DNA of 64,000 nucleotides from Streptomyces cupreus (GCF_014257025.1 NZ_JACMSF010000014.1:62001-126000), one strand, 5' to 3'. Counted from the first letter of the stretch, positions 31,718 through 39,640 are shown. The notes: generated by a model not told the origin, from the sequence alone. A program made the numbers and translations.

Positions 31718-31903
31718 GTGAAGACGACGACGATGTTCCGCACGATAGCCAACCCGCGGCGCACGACGCTGGCCCACCTTGAGGGCGCCGACGACCTGCA
31801 GACCCCGGAGCAGCCGGAGCACTCCGTCGACCTCCCGGCCCAGACGGCCAACCCGCGCCGCACGATCCTGGACGAGATGCCCCTCGCCACCGCCGCGGAG
31901 TAA
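31718..31903 (+). CDS. 61-residue protein with duplicated ANPRRT motif
   Basis: Starts at the GTG at 31718, or at the ATG at 31733 (56 residues). The product has two copies of an ANPRRT(T/I)L motif, in TIANPRRTTLAHLEG and TANPRRTILDEMPL, separated by an acidic Pro-rich linker (DDLQTPEQPEHSVDLPAQ). There is no Cys, signal peptide or membrane segment. It lies between divergent cvnA1 and the FAH gene. I do not recognise the family. The duplicated motif suggests binding of a repeated or dimeric partner; a leader-type peptide is another possibility. Codon use fits a real gene. Confidence 0.6.
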   Translation: MKTTTMFRTIANPRRTTLAHLEGADDLQTPEQPEHSVDLPAQTANPRRTILDEMPLATAAE

Positions 31904-31983
31904 TACCGCGAGGTGCCGGCCCCCGGCCACGTTAGCCTGGAGCGTCAGACTCCAGCCGCTTAAGTCAAGGGGCCAAGCATCCC

Positions 31984-32760
31984 GTGCGCATCGCCAGATT
32001 CTCCATCGACGGGAACGTCGCCTTCGGCGCGGTCGAGGGCGACAAGCCTGACGAGCTCGTCCTCGACATCATCAAGGGCATCCCGTTCGCGGAATTCGAG
32101 CTCTCCGGCACCAAGGTGCCACTGAGCAAGGTACGGCTGCTGCCCCCGGTGCTCCCCAACAAGGTCGTGGCCTTCGGCCGCAACTACGCCGAGCACGCCC
32201 GCGAACTGGGCAACGAGGTGCCCGACGCCCCGTTCGCCTTCTTCAAGCCCTCCACCTCGGTGATCGGCCCCGGCGACGAGATCCAGTACCCCTCCTTCTC
32301 CGCGGAACTGCACCACGAGGCCGAGCTCGCCGTGGTCATCGGCCGTATGTGCCGCGAGGTCCCGCGCGAGCGCGTCAAGGACGTGATCCTCGGCTACACC
32401 TGCGCCAACGACATCACCGCCCGTGATGTGCAAAGGCGCGAGAAGCAGTGGGCCCGGGCCAAGGGCTTCGACACCTCCTGCCCGCTGGGCCCCTGGGTGG
32501 AGACGGACCTCGACCCGAGCGATCTCACCATCCAGCTCACGGTCAACGGCGGGCAGCGGCAGCTCGGCCGCACCAGCGAGATGATCCACCCGATCGAGGA
32601 TCTGATCGTCAACATCACCGAGGCCATGACGCTGCTCCCCGGCGACGTGATCCTCACGGGCACCCCCGCGGGGGTCGGCCCCCTCGCTGTCGGCGACGAG
32701 GTCTCCGTCAGCATCGAAGGCATCGGCACTCTCACCAACAAGGTTGTCAAGCGTGGCTAG
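31984..32760 (+). CDS. Fumarylacetoacetate-hydrolase-family protein
   Basis: 258 residues from the GTG at 31984. The C-terminal FAH domain is complete: FGRNYAEHARELG, FFKPSTSVIGPGD, the metal-binding HHEAELAVVIG, GYTCANDITARDVQ, GFDTSCPLGPW and ILTGTPAGVGP. Members cleave or decarboxylate 2-oxo acids or act on acylpyruvates such as oxaloacetate; the substrate cannot be told from sequence. Its stop overlaps the gltX start by 8 bases, so the two are translationally coupled, a linkage I recall as common in actinobacteria. Confidence 0.9.
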   Translation: MRIARFSIDGNVAFGAVEGDKPDELVLDIIKGIPFAEFELSGTKVPLSKVRLLPPVLPNKVVAFGRNYAEHARELGNEVPDAPFAFFKPSTSVIGPGDEIQYPSFSAELHHEAELAVVIGRMCREVPRERVKDVILGYTCANDITARDVQRREKQWARAKGFDTSCPLGPWVETDLDPSDLTIQLTVNGGQRQLGRTSEMIHPIEDLIVNITEAMTLLPGDVILTGTPAGVGPLAVGDEVSVSIEGIGTLTNKVVKRG

Positions 32761-34237
32761 CGCACCCGCCTCCCCCGTCCGCGTCCGTTTCTGCCCCTCG
32801 CCGACCGGCAACCCCCATGTGGGCCTGGTTCGCACCGCCCTGTTCAACTGGGCGTTCGCCAAGCACCACGGCGGCACCCTGGTCTTCCGCATCGAGGACA
32901 CCGACGCGGCCCGCGACTCAGAGGAGTCGTACAACCAGCTGCTGGACTCGATGCGCTGGCTGGGCTTCGACTGGGACGAGGGCCCCGAGGTCGGCGGCCC
33001 GCACGCGCCGTACCGCCAGTCGCAGCGCATGGACCTCTACAAGGACGTCGCGGCCAAGCTGCTGGAGGGCGGTCACGCCTACCACTGCTACTGCTCCCAG
33101 GAGGAGCTGGACAGCCGCCGCGAGGCCGCCCGCGCCGCCGGCAAGCCCTCCGGCTACGACGGCCACTGCCGCGAGCTGAGCGCGGGCCAGGTCGCCGAGT
33201 ACCAGGCCCAGGGCCGCACCCCGATCGTCCGCTTCCGTATGCCCGACGAGACGATCACCTTCACCGACCTGGTCCGCGGCGAGCTGACCTTCACCCCGGA
33301 GAACGTCCCGGACTACGGCATCGTCCGCGCCAACGGCGCCCCGCTGTACACCCTGGTGAACCCGGTCGACGACGCCCTGATGGAGATCACCCATGTGCTG
33401 CGCGGCGAGGACCTGCTGTCCTCGACGCCCCGTCAGATCGCCCTGTACAAGGCGCTGATGGAGCTCGGCATCGCAAAGCAGATCCCGTCCTTCGGCCACC
33501 TGCCGTACGTGATGGGCGAGGGCAACAAGAAGCTGTCCAAGCGCGACCCGCAGTCCTCGCTGAACCTCTACCGCGAGCGCGGCTTCCTCCCGGAGGGCCT
33601 GCTCAACTACCTCTCCCTGCTGGGCTGGTCGCTCAGCGCGGACCAGGACATCTTCACGATGGACGAGATGGTCGCGGCCTTCGAGATCGCGGACGTGAAC
33701 CCCAACCCGGCCCGCTTCGACCTGAAGAAGTGCGAGTCGATCAACGGCGACCACATCCGCATGCTCGATGTGAAGGACTTCACCGAGCGCTGCGCCCCGT
33801 GGCTGAAGGCCCCGTTCGCCCCCTGGGCCCCGGAGGACTTCGACGAGGCCAAGTGGCACGCCGTCGCCCCGCATGCGCAGACCCGTCTGAAGGTCCTGTC
33901 GGAGATCACCGACAACGTCGACTTCCTCTTCCTGCCCGAGCCGGTCTTCGACGAGGCGAGCTGGACGAAGGCGATGAAGGAGGGCTCGGACGCCCTGCTG
34001 GTCACCGCCCGCGAGAAGTTGGAGCCGGCGGACTGGACCTCGCCGGAGTCCCTGAAGGAGGCCGTCCTGACCGCCGGCGAGGCCCACGGCCTCAAGCTCG
34101 GCAAGGCCCAGGCCCCGGTCCGTGTCGCCGTCACCGGCCGCACGGTCGGTCTGCCCCTTTTCGAGTCCCTGGAGATCCTCGGCAAGGAGAAGACGCTGTC
34201 CCGCATCGACGCGGCTCTGGCGAGGCTCGCCGCGTGA
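32753..34237 (+). CDS. gltX: Glutamyl-tRNA synthetase (probably non-discriminating)
   Basis: 494 residues from the GTG at 32753, with AAGG 9 bases upstream; a TTG at 32744 is less likely. Class I synthetase: the HIGH-type motif is PSPTGNPHVG, and the KMSKS-type motif is KKLSKRD. RIEDTDAARD, the catalytic-domain block and a C-terminal anticodon-binding helical domain are present. Streptomycetes are thought to lack GlnRS, so GluRS also charges tRNA-Gln, followed by GatCAB amidation. Five genes for exactly these two tRNAs follow. A 12-bp hairpin ends the gene. Confidence 0.97.
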   Translation: MASAPASPVRVRFCPSPTGNPHVGLVRTALFNWAFAKHHGGTLVFRIEDTDAARDSEESYNQLLDSMRWLGFDWDEGPEVGGPHAPYRQSQRMDLYKDVAAKLLEGGHAYHCYCSQEELDSRREAARAAGKPSGYDGHCRELSAGQVAEYQAQGRTPIVRFRMPDETITFTDLVRGELTFTPENVPDYGIVRANGAPLYTLVNPVDDALMEITHVLRGEDLLSSTPRQIALYKALMELGIAKQIPSFGHLPYVMGEGNKKLSKRDPQSSLNLYRERGFLPEGLLNYLSLLGWSLSADQDIFTMDEMVAAFEIADVNPNPARFDLKKCESINGDHIRMLDVKDFTERCAPWLKAPFAPWAPEDFDEAKWHAVAPHAQTRLKVLSEITDNVDFLFLPEPVFDEASWTKAMKEGSDALLVTAREKLEPADWTSPESLKEAVLTAGEAHGLKLGKAQAPVRVAVTGRTVGLPLFESLEILGKEKTLSRIDAALARLAA

Positions 34238-34248
34238 GGTGACCCACA

Positions 34249-34290
34249 GCCGAGGGGCGGTACCCGGAACTCCGGGCGCCGCCCCTCGGC
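34249..34290 (+). terminator. Terminator after gltX
   Basis: Perfect 12-bp stem GCCGAGGGGCGG/CCGCCCCTCGGC enclosing a smaller CCGG hairpin, followed by gttt, 12 bases after the gltX stop. Confidence 0.85.
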
Positions 34291-34575
34291 GTTTCGGTCA
34301 CTGGGGGTCGGCTTCGTCGACCAGGTAGGCCACGTAGGCCCTGCGCAGGCGCTCGTCCGGGCCGAGCGGCCCGGTCGAGGTCTTCCGGAACGGGTTGCCG
34401 GCCGCACCGGATCGCCACCCTCGCCGAACTCCCCGCGATCCTCGGCTCGGATACCCGTTTTGGAGCCCCGTCCACCTTCGGGTAATGTTCTTTCTGCGCC
34501 GCCGGGGAGCGGGCCGAAAGGCCGGGAACCGGAGGCGCAAACTAGAACAAGATCCCTTCGGGGCTTGCGTTCCAG
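34291..34575. other. Gap between gltX and the tRNA cluster
   Basis: 285 bases. On the minus strand at about 34298-34400 a frame ends FRKTSTGPLGPDERLRRAYVAYLVDEADP, which looks protein-like but has no good start, and may be a gene remnant. The rest holds the tRNA promoter. Confidence 0.4.
34460..34488 (+). promoter_or_regulatory. Promoter of the tRNA cluster
   Basis: TTGGAG at 34460-34465 and TAATGT at 34483-34488 with a 17-base spacer: a good sigma-70-type (HrdB-like) promoter about 80 bases before the first tRNA gene. Confidence 0.6.
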
Positions 34576-34647
34576 TGGCCTATGGTGTAATTGGCAGCAC
34601 GACTGATTCTGGTTCAGTTAGTCTTGGTTCGAGTCCAGGTAGGCCAG
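34576..34647 (+). tRNA. tRNA-Gln (CTG)
   Basis: 72-base cloverleaf. Acceptor TGGCCTA/TAGGCCA; anticodon stem ACTGA/TCAGT with loop TTCTGGT, giving anticodon CTG; T-loop GGTTCGAGTCC. CCA is encoded immediately after (34648-34650). Confidence 0.95.
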
Positions 34648-34668
34648 CCAGCAGAGCTTATCTGCAAA

Positions 34669-34741
34669 GCCCCCGTTGTGTAGCGGCCTAGCACGCTGCC
34701 CTCTCAAGGCAGTAGCGCCGGTTCGAATCCGGTCGGGGGTA
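34669..34741 (+). tRNA. tRNA-Glu (CTC), copy 1
   Basis: 73-base cloverleaf. Acceptor GCCCCCG/CGGGGGT; anticodon stem CTGCC/GGCAG with loop CTCTCAA, giving anticodon CTC; T-arm GCCGGTTCGAATCCGGT. Its anticodon stem has a T-A pair where copies 2 and 3 have C-G. Confidence 0.95.
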
Positions 34742-34770
34742 CGGTGATCTCCTTCGAGACGATCGCTAGG

Positions 34771-34843
34771 GCCCCCGTTGTGTAGCGGCCTAGCACGCCG
34801 CCCTCTCAAGGCGGTAGCGCCGGTTCGAATCCGGTCGGGGGTA
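34771..34843 (+). tRNA. tRNA-Glu (CTC), copy 2
   Basis: As copy 1, but the anticodon stem is CCGCC/GGCGG. The anticodon loop CTCTCAA gives CTC. Identical to copy 3. Confidence 0.95.
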
Positions 34844-34863
34844 CTGACTGGTCTAAACCACAT

Positions 34864-34935
34864 TGGTCTATGGTGTAATTGGCAGCACGACTGATTCTGG
34901 TTCAGTTAGTCTTGGTTCGAGTCCAGGTAGACCAG
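34864..34935 (+). tRNA. tRNA-Gln (CTG), copy 2
   Basis: Same as the first tRNA-Gln except for the acceptor pair TGGTCTA/TAGACCA, a compensated C-G to T-A change. CCA is not encoded here. Confidence 0.95.
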
Positions 34936-34963
34936 CTCGGGCCTGCGGAAACGCAGTGTCCTC

Positions 34964-35036
34964 GCCCCCGTTGTGTAGCGGCCTAGCACGCCGCCCTCTC
35001 AAGGCGGTAGCGCCGGTTCGAATCCGGTCGGGGGTA
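34964..35036 (+). tRNA. tRNA-Glu (CTC), copy 3
   Basis: Identical in sequence to copy 2. A small GGGGTCTCC...GGAGGCCCC hairpin follows at about 35048-35073 and may end the tRNA transcript. Confidence 0.95.
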
Positions 35037-35080
35037 CATATCGCAAGGGGTCTCCGCTTCGGCGGAGGCCCCTTCGGCGT

Positions 35081-35725
35081 TCATACGATGCCGTAGCGCC
35101 GCGCCGACTCCTCCTCCTGCGCCATCCGGTGCAGCGCCCGCAGCACCGGCTCGAAGAGCACCGCCGAGGAGACCGCGAGCTCGACCTTCTCCGTGTCGGA
35201 CGCGTACGTCTCCATCCGGTCGAGGTCCAGCCGGGCCGCCGCGTGCATCAACTGCGCGTACGGCGCCATGAGTTCGGCGTCACAGGGATAGCCGAGCCGG
35301 ATCAGCAGTGCCACCAGCCCCACCAGGGAACGGTGTACGGGGGACAGCGCGCCGATTTCCCGGGCGGACTCCCAGCCCAGCTCGGCCAACAGCCGGTCCA
35401 CCTGGGCCCGCGCGGCGGCCGTCGCCGGGTCCGCCTCGTCCGGCTCGGGGCCCTGCGGCAGCTCCCACAGGGCCGCGCCCAGCCGCATGGTGAGGCCCAG
35501 GGAGTCGTCGTCGACGTGCTTGAGGGCCTGCCTGGCGTTCGCCACCGGCACCCTGCCCACCTGGATCAGCGCCCGCACCAGCCGCAGCCGGCGCAGATGG
35601 TCCTCGCCGTACTCGGCCGTCGTCGCGTTGATCTGCCGGCCCGGCGCCAACAGGCCTTCGCGCAGGTAGTACTTGATCGTCGCGGTGGACACCCCGCTGC
35701 GCTCGCTCAGTTCGCCCAGTCGCAC
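35081..35725 (-). CDS. MerR-family transcriptional regulator
   Basis: 214 residues from the GTG at 35725, with AAGGAGAGG upstream. The N-terminal winged helix-turn-helix is typical (VRLGELSERSGVSTATIKYYLREGLL, then YGEDHLRRLRLVRALIQVG). The C-terminal 130 residues are a helical effector domain without the Cys motifs of metal-sensing MerR proteins. It is divergent from the gene at 35815. A perfect inverted repeat with a flanking direct repeat lies between them and is its likely operator, so it probably controls both genes. The ligand is unknown. Confidence 0.88.
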   Translation of the reverse strand: MRLGELSERSGVSTATIKYYLREGLLAPGRQINATTAEYGEDHLRRLRLVRALIQVGRVPVANARQALKHVDDDSLGLTMRLGAALWELPQGPEPDEADPATAAARAQVDRLLAELGWESAREIGALSPVHRSLVGLVALLIRLGYPCDAELMAPYAQLMHAAARLDLDRMETYASDTEKVELAVSSAVLFEPVLRALHRMAQEEESARRYGIV

Positions 35726-35752
35726 TGTTGACGCCTCTCCTTGGGAAGTGCG

Positions 35753-35780
35753 ACTATCCAAGCACCGCCAGATGGATAGT
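35753..35780. promoter_or_regulatory. Likely MerR operator
   Basis: ACTATCCA and TGGATAGT form a perfect 8-bp inverted repeat with a 12-base spacer. A further half-site, GCTATCC, lies at 35784-35790. The repeat sits between the divergent MerR and DUF4188-like genes. Confidence 0.6.
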
Positions 35781-35814
35781 GCCGCTATCCGACGAGGGAA
35801 GCCAGGGGGCCGCC

Positions 35815-36345
35815 ATGTTCGCCGAGCCGGTACTGGGTCGTACGACCGCGGATGCCGAGGGCGATGTGGTGGTCCTGCTCATCGGGATGCGGGTCAATCA
35901 CTTCTGGGCGGCGCACCAGTGGCTGCCGGTCATGCTGTCGATGTTCCGCATGCTGGGGGAGCTTGCGCGGGACCGTGACCGGGGGCTGCTGGGGCGCGTA
36001 CTGCTGACGGCCTCACCGCGGACGTACTACGTCGTGCAGTACTGGGAGTCCAAGGAGAAGCTCTACGCATACGCGAGCTCGCCGGAGATGTTCCATCACA
36101 AGGTGTGGTCGGTCATCAACCGCGAGGAGCGGGCCGGGAAGGCGCGCGGACATGTGGGGATCTGGCACGAGGCCTACGTCGTGCCCGAAGGTTCGTACGA
36201 GTCGATCTACGCCGACATGCCGGCCTTCGGGCTCGCGGCGGCGCACGGGCAGGTGCCCGTGGAGAAGCGCGGGCGCTGTGCGAAGGAACGGTTCACGTAC
36301 CGGTCGGCGAAGGCGAAGGCGGAGGCCGCCGAAGAAGCCAGGTGA
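35815..36345 (+). CDS. DUF4188-like monooxygenase-fold protein
   Basis: 176 residues from the ATG at 35815, with CAGGGGG upstream. The sequence has GDVVVLLIGMRVNHFWAAHQW, LLTASPRTYYVVQYWES and GHVGIWHEAYVVPEGSYESIY, matching DUF4188 proteins with a dimeric alpha/beta-barrel (ABM-like) fold; some are annotated as phenylacetaldoxime-dehydratase-like. The actual reaction is unknown. Transcription is probably controlled by the divergent MerR regulator through the operator just upstream. The C-terminus is Lys/Ala/Glu-rich. Confidence 0.72.
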   Translation: MFAEPVLGRTTADAEGDVVVLLIGMRVNHFWAAHQWLPVMLSMFRMLGELARDRDRGLLGRVLLTASPRTYYVVQYWESKEKLYAYASSPEMFHHKVWSVINREERAGKARGHVGIWHEAYVVPEGSYESIYADMPAFGLAAAHGQVPVEKRGRCAKERFTYRSAKAKAEAAEEAR

Positions 36346-36419
36346 CGGGGGATCGGGGGAGTGGGGAGGGCCTGCCGCGGCGTTGAGGCGGGCCCTCCCC
36401 GCCGACGTCCCCGAGAACG

Positions 36420-37136
36420 TCAGCCGGAGCGGCGCAGGGCCTCGGAGAGGCGGGCGGCGGCGTCGATGACCGCCTGGGCGTGCATACGGCCCGGGTGGCG
36501 GCTCAGGCGCTCGATGGGGCCGGAGACCGAGACGGCGGCCACCACGCGGTTGGAGGGGCCGCGCACGGGCGCGGAGACGGACGCGACGCCCGGCTCACGC
36601 TCACCGATCGACTGGGCCCAGCCGCGGCGCCGTACGCCCGACAGGGCCGTCGCCGTGAAGCGCGCGCCCTGCAGGCCCCGGTGCAGGCGTTCCGGCTCCT
36701 CCCAGGCCATGAGGATCTGGGCGGAGGAACCCGCCTTCATCGTGAGCGTCGAGCCGACCGGGACCGTGTCCCGAAGTCCGGACAGGCGCTCCGCCGCGGC
36801 GACGCAGATGCGCATGTCGCCCTGGCGGCGGTAGAGCTGCGCGCTCTCGCCCGTGACGTCACGGAGGTGCGTGAGCACCGGGCCCGCGGTGGCGAGGAGA
36901 CGGTCCTCACCCGCGGCCGCGGCCAGTTCTGCCATACGAGGGCCGAGAATGAAACGGCCCTGCATGTCGCGCGCCACCATGCGGTGGTGTTCCAGCGCCA
37001 CGGCCAGCCGGTGGGCCGTGGGTCGTGCCAACCCGGTCGCCGCCACCAGACCCGCGAGGGTGGCCGGACCGGACTCCAGGGCGCTCAGGACAAGGGCTGC
37101 CTTGTCCAGAACGCCGACGCCGCTACTGTTGTCCAT
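36420..37136 (-). CDS. ndgR: IclR-family regulator NdgR
   Basis: 238 residues from the ATG at 37136. N-terminal winged helix-turn-helix (LAGLVAATGLARPTAHRLAVALEHH), then an IclR effector-binding domain (VPVGSTLTMKAGSSAQILMAWEE, SVSAPVRGPSNRVVAAVSVSGP). Length, sequence and the divergent position beside leuC match NdgR of S. coelicolor (AreB of S. clavuligerus), known to regulate branched-chain amino-acid genes and to affect antibiotic production. It likely binds the 196-base interval to leuC. Other possible targets in this window are leuB, ilvE and cimA. Confidence 0.93.
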   Translation of the reverse strand: MDNSSGVGVLDKAALVLSALESGPATLAGLVAATGLARPTAHRLAVALEHHRMVARDMQGRFILGPRMAELAAAAGEDRLLATAGPVLTHLRDVTGESAQLYRRQGDMRICVAAAERLSGLRDTVPVGSTLTMKAGSSAQILMAWEEPERLHRGLQGARFTATALSGVRRRGWAQSIGEREPGVASVSAPVRGPSNRVVAAVSVSGPIERLSRHPGRMHAQAVIDAAARLSEALRRSG

Positions 37137-37332
37137 GAAACGATACTCGCGTCTCACTCTGTGAAACGCAAGTTCAATTTTCGGTGGAACACGCCACTCT
37201 GGATGTCACGAAGGCACAGCGGCCCGCAGACCAACGGGCCCGGCGGCGGACGCCCGGACACAGGGGCGCGGGCGCTGCCTCCACAAGATCTCTAGTTGGG
37301 CCGGTGGACGCTTGCCGGCCGGAGGGAAAGCG
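37137..37332. promoter_or_regulatory. ndgR-leuC divergent control region
   Basis: TGAAACG occurs twice on the + strand (37136-37142 and 37161-37167), and TGAA-N7-TTCA forms an imperfect palindrome at about 37161-37175. The area is AT-rich. These are candidate NdgR sites or promoter elements. The leuC side carries a GC-rich leader with a GGGCCC-type stem. Confidence 0.45.
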
Positions 37333-38763
37333 ATGGGTAGGACACTCGCGGAGAAGGTCTGGGACGACCATGTCGTCCGGCGCGCCGAGGGCGAGCCCGA
37401 CCTCCTCTTCATCGATCTGCACCTGCTGCACGAGGTGACCAGCCCGCAGGCCTTCGACGGCCTCCGCAAGAGCGGTCGCCAGGTGCGCCGGCTCGACCTG
37501 ACCATCGCCACCGAGGATCACAACACCCCGACCCTCGACATCGACAAGCCCATCGCCGACCCGGTCTCCCGGATCCAGCTGGAGACGCTGCGCAAGAACG
37601 CCGCCGAGTTCGGTGTGCGCCTGCACCCGCTGGGCGACGTCGAGCAGGGTGTCGTGCATGTCGTCGGCCCGCAGCTGGGTCTGACCCAGCCCGGTATGAC
37701 CGTCGTCTGCGGTGACTCCCACACCTCCACGCACGGCGCCTTCGGCGGCCTGGCGTTCGGCATCGGCACCTCCCAGGTGGAGCATGTGCTGGCCACCCAG
37801 ACGCTGCCGCTGGTCCGCCCCAAGACCATGGCCATCACGGTCAACGGCGAACTGCCCGAGGGCGTCACCGCCAAGGACCTGATCCTGGCGATCATCGCCA
37901 AGATCGGTACCGGCGGCGGCCAGGGCTATGTCCTGGAGTACCGCGGCTCCGCCATCGAGAAGCTCTCGATGGAGGCCCGGATGACCATCTGCAACATGTC
38001 GATCGAGGCCGGCGCCCGCGCGGGCATGATCGCCCCCGACGAGACCACCTTCGAGTACCTCAAGGGCCGTCCGCACGCACCCAAGGGCGAGGACTGGGAC
38101 GCGGCCGTCGCGTACTGGAAGACGCTGAAGACCGACGAGGACGCCGAGTTCGACGCCGAGGTCGTCATCGAGGCCGCCGAACTGTCGCCGTTCGTCACCT
38201 GGGGCACCAACCCCGGTCAGGGTGCGCCGCTTTCGGCGTCCGTCCCCGACCCTGCTTCGTACGAAGACGCTTCGGAGCGCCTCGCCGCCGAAAAGGCCCT
38301 GGAATACATGGGGTTGGAGGCAGGCCAGCCGCTGCGCTCCATCAAGGTGGACACCGTCTTCGTAGGCTCCTGCACCAACGGCCGCATCGAGGACCTGCGC
38401 GCCGCCGCCGAGCTCGTGAAGGGCCGCAAAGTCGCCGACGGCGTACGGATGCTGGTCGTCCCCGGCTCCGCGCGGGTCGGTCTGCAGGCCGTCTCCGAGG
38501 GTCTGGACGTCGTCTTCAAGGAGGCCGGCGCCGAATGGCGGCACGCGGGCTGCTCGATGTGTCTGGGCATGAACCCCGACCAGCTGGCCCCCGGTGAGCG
38601 CTCCGCATCCACCTCCAACCGCAACTTCGAGGGCAGGCAGGGCAAGGGCGGCCGTACGCATCTGGTATCGCCGCAGGTCGCCGCCGCGACCGCCGTGCTG
38701 GGCCACCTGGCCTCCCCGGCCGACCTGTCCGACGCCGAGACCCGTACGCCCGCTGGAGTCTGA
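37333..38763 (+). CDS. leuC: 3-isopropylmalate dehydratase large subunit
   Basis: 476 residues from the ATG at 37333, with GGAGGG upstream. Aconitase-family [4Fe-4S] enzyme isomerising 2- to 3-isopropylmalate. The iron-sulphur cysteines are visible in VFVGSCTNGR and CSMCLGMNPD. Other motifs are VCGDSHTSTHGAFG, GTSQVEHVLATQ and TSNRNFEGRQG. It forms a heterodimer with LeuD, whose gene starts 6 bases after the leuC stop. Expression is probably under NdgR, encoded divergently. Confidence 0.97.
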   Translation: MGRTLAEKVWDDHVVRRAEGEPDLLFIDLHLLHEVTSPQAFDGLRKSGRQVRRLDLTIATEDHNTPTLDIDKPIADPVSRIQLETLRKNAAEFGVRLHPLGDVEQGVVHVVGPQLGLTQPGMTVVCGDSHTSTHGAFGGLAFGIGTSQVEHVLATQTLPLVRPKTMAITVNGELPEGVTAKDLILAIIAKIGTGGGQGYVLEYRGSAIEKLSMEARMTICNMSIEAGARAGMIAPDETTFEYLKGRPHAPKGEDWDAAVAYWKTLKTDEDAEFDAEVVIEAAELSPFVTWGTNPGQGAPLSASVPDPASYEDASERLAAEKALEYMGLEAGQPLRSIKVDTVFVGSCTNGRIEDLRAAAELVKGRKVADGVRMLVVPGSARVGLQAVSEGLDVVFKEAGAEWRHAGCSMCLGMNPDQLAPGERSASTSNRNFEGRQGKGGRTHLVSPQVAAATAVLGHLASPADLSDAETRTPAGV

Positions 38764-38769
38764 GAAGTC

Positions 38770-39363
38770 ATGGAAGCATTCACCACGCACACCGGCCGGG
38801 CCGTTCCGCTGCGCCGCTCCAACGTCGACACCGACCAGATCATCCCTGCTCACTGGCTCAAGAAGGTGACCCGGGACGGTTTCGAGGACGGGCTGTTCGA
38901 GGCCTGGCGCAAGGACGAGAAATTCATCCTCAACCAGCCCGAGCGCAAGGGCGCGACCGTTCTGGTCGCCGGTCCCGACTTCGGCACCGGATCCTCCCGT
39001 GAGCACGCGGTCTGGGCCCTGCAGAACTACGGCTTCAAGGCCGTCATCTCCTCCCGCTTCGCCGACATCTTCCGCGGTAACTCGCTCAAGAACGGCCTGC
39101 TCACGGTGGTTCTGGAGCAGAAGATCGTGGATGCGCTGTGGGAGCTCACCGAGGAGAACCCCGAGGCCGAGATCACCGTCGACCTGGAGAACCGCGAGGT
39201 GCGCGCAGAGGGTGTCACCGCCTCCTTCGAGCTGGACGAGAACTCCCGCTGGCGGCTGCTGAACGGCCTGGACGACATCTCCATCACCCTCCAGAACGAG
39301 GCGGACATCGCCGCCTACGAGGCCAAGCGGCCGTCGTACAAGCCGCAGACGCTCCAGTCGTGA
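38770..39363 (+). CDS. leuD: 3-isopropylmalate dehydratase small subunit
   Basis: 197 residues from the ATG at 38770. Swivel-domain subunit of isopropylmalate isomerase: LRRSNVDTDQIIPAHWLK at the N-terminus and the substrate-gating GPDFGTGSSREHAVWAL. It completes the leuCD operon (6-base gap). A perfect 12-bp terminator lies 60 bases after the stop. Confidence 0.97.
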   Translation: MEAFTTHTGRAVPLRRSNVDTDQIIPAHWLKKVTRDGFEDGLFEAWRKDEKFILNQPERKGATVLVAGPDFGTGSSREHAVWALQNYGFKAVISSRFADIFRGNSLKNGLLTVVLEQKIVDALWELTEENPEAEITVDLENREVRAEGVTASFELDENSRWRLLNGLDDISITLQNEADIAAYEAKRPSYKPQTLQS

Positions 39364-39423
39364 CCCCGGCCGGCCTCCGGAGCAACTGAACAGGTCGAGT
39401 TTCGGCCACCAAAACACCCCGCC

Positions 39424-39452
39424 GTACCCCCGATCAGCCCGATCGGGGGTAC
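39424..39452 (+). terminator. Terminator after leuCD
   Basis: Perfect 12-bp stem GTACCCCCGATC/GATCGGGGGTAC with loop AGCCC, followed by agccgttt. Confidence 0.9.
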
Positions 39453-39640
39453 AGCCGTTTCTGCACCCGAACGGTCCCGCGCACGTCAGCAGGGGGCCGT
39501 CAACTTCCCACGTTAGGACGGTTGTTGTCGGGGTAGGCGAGTGATGTAGCCGCGGCTTCCGCCGGTGCCCGGACGGCCGTTTGAGGCGGCAGTTGCACCC
39601 TGAGCAGGCGACAACTCGCCCCAGATGGCACAATCTGTGC

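Noticed and set aside
34298..34540. Minus-strand frame ending LRRAYVAYLVDEADP before the tRNA genes
   Set aside because: Only the last 30 residues look protein-like; no start, no ribosome-binding site, and it spans the tRNA promoter. Kept as a possible remnant within the gap entry, not as a gene.
34618..35096. Short protein-coding frames across the tRNA cluster (such as those reading DSNQD or TPDRIRTGATALRG)
   Set aside because: These are translations of tRNA genes and their complements, a common annotation artefact.
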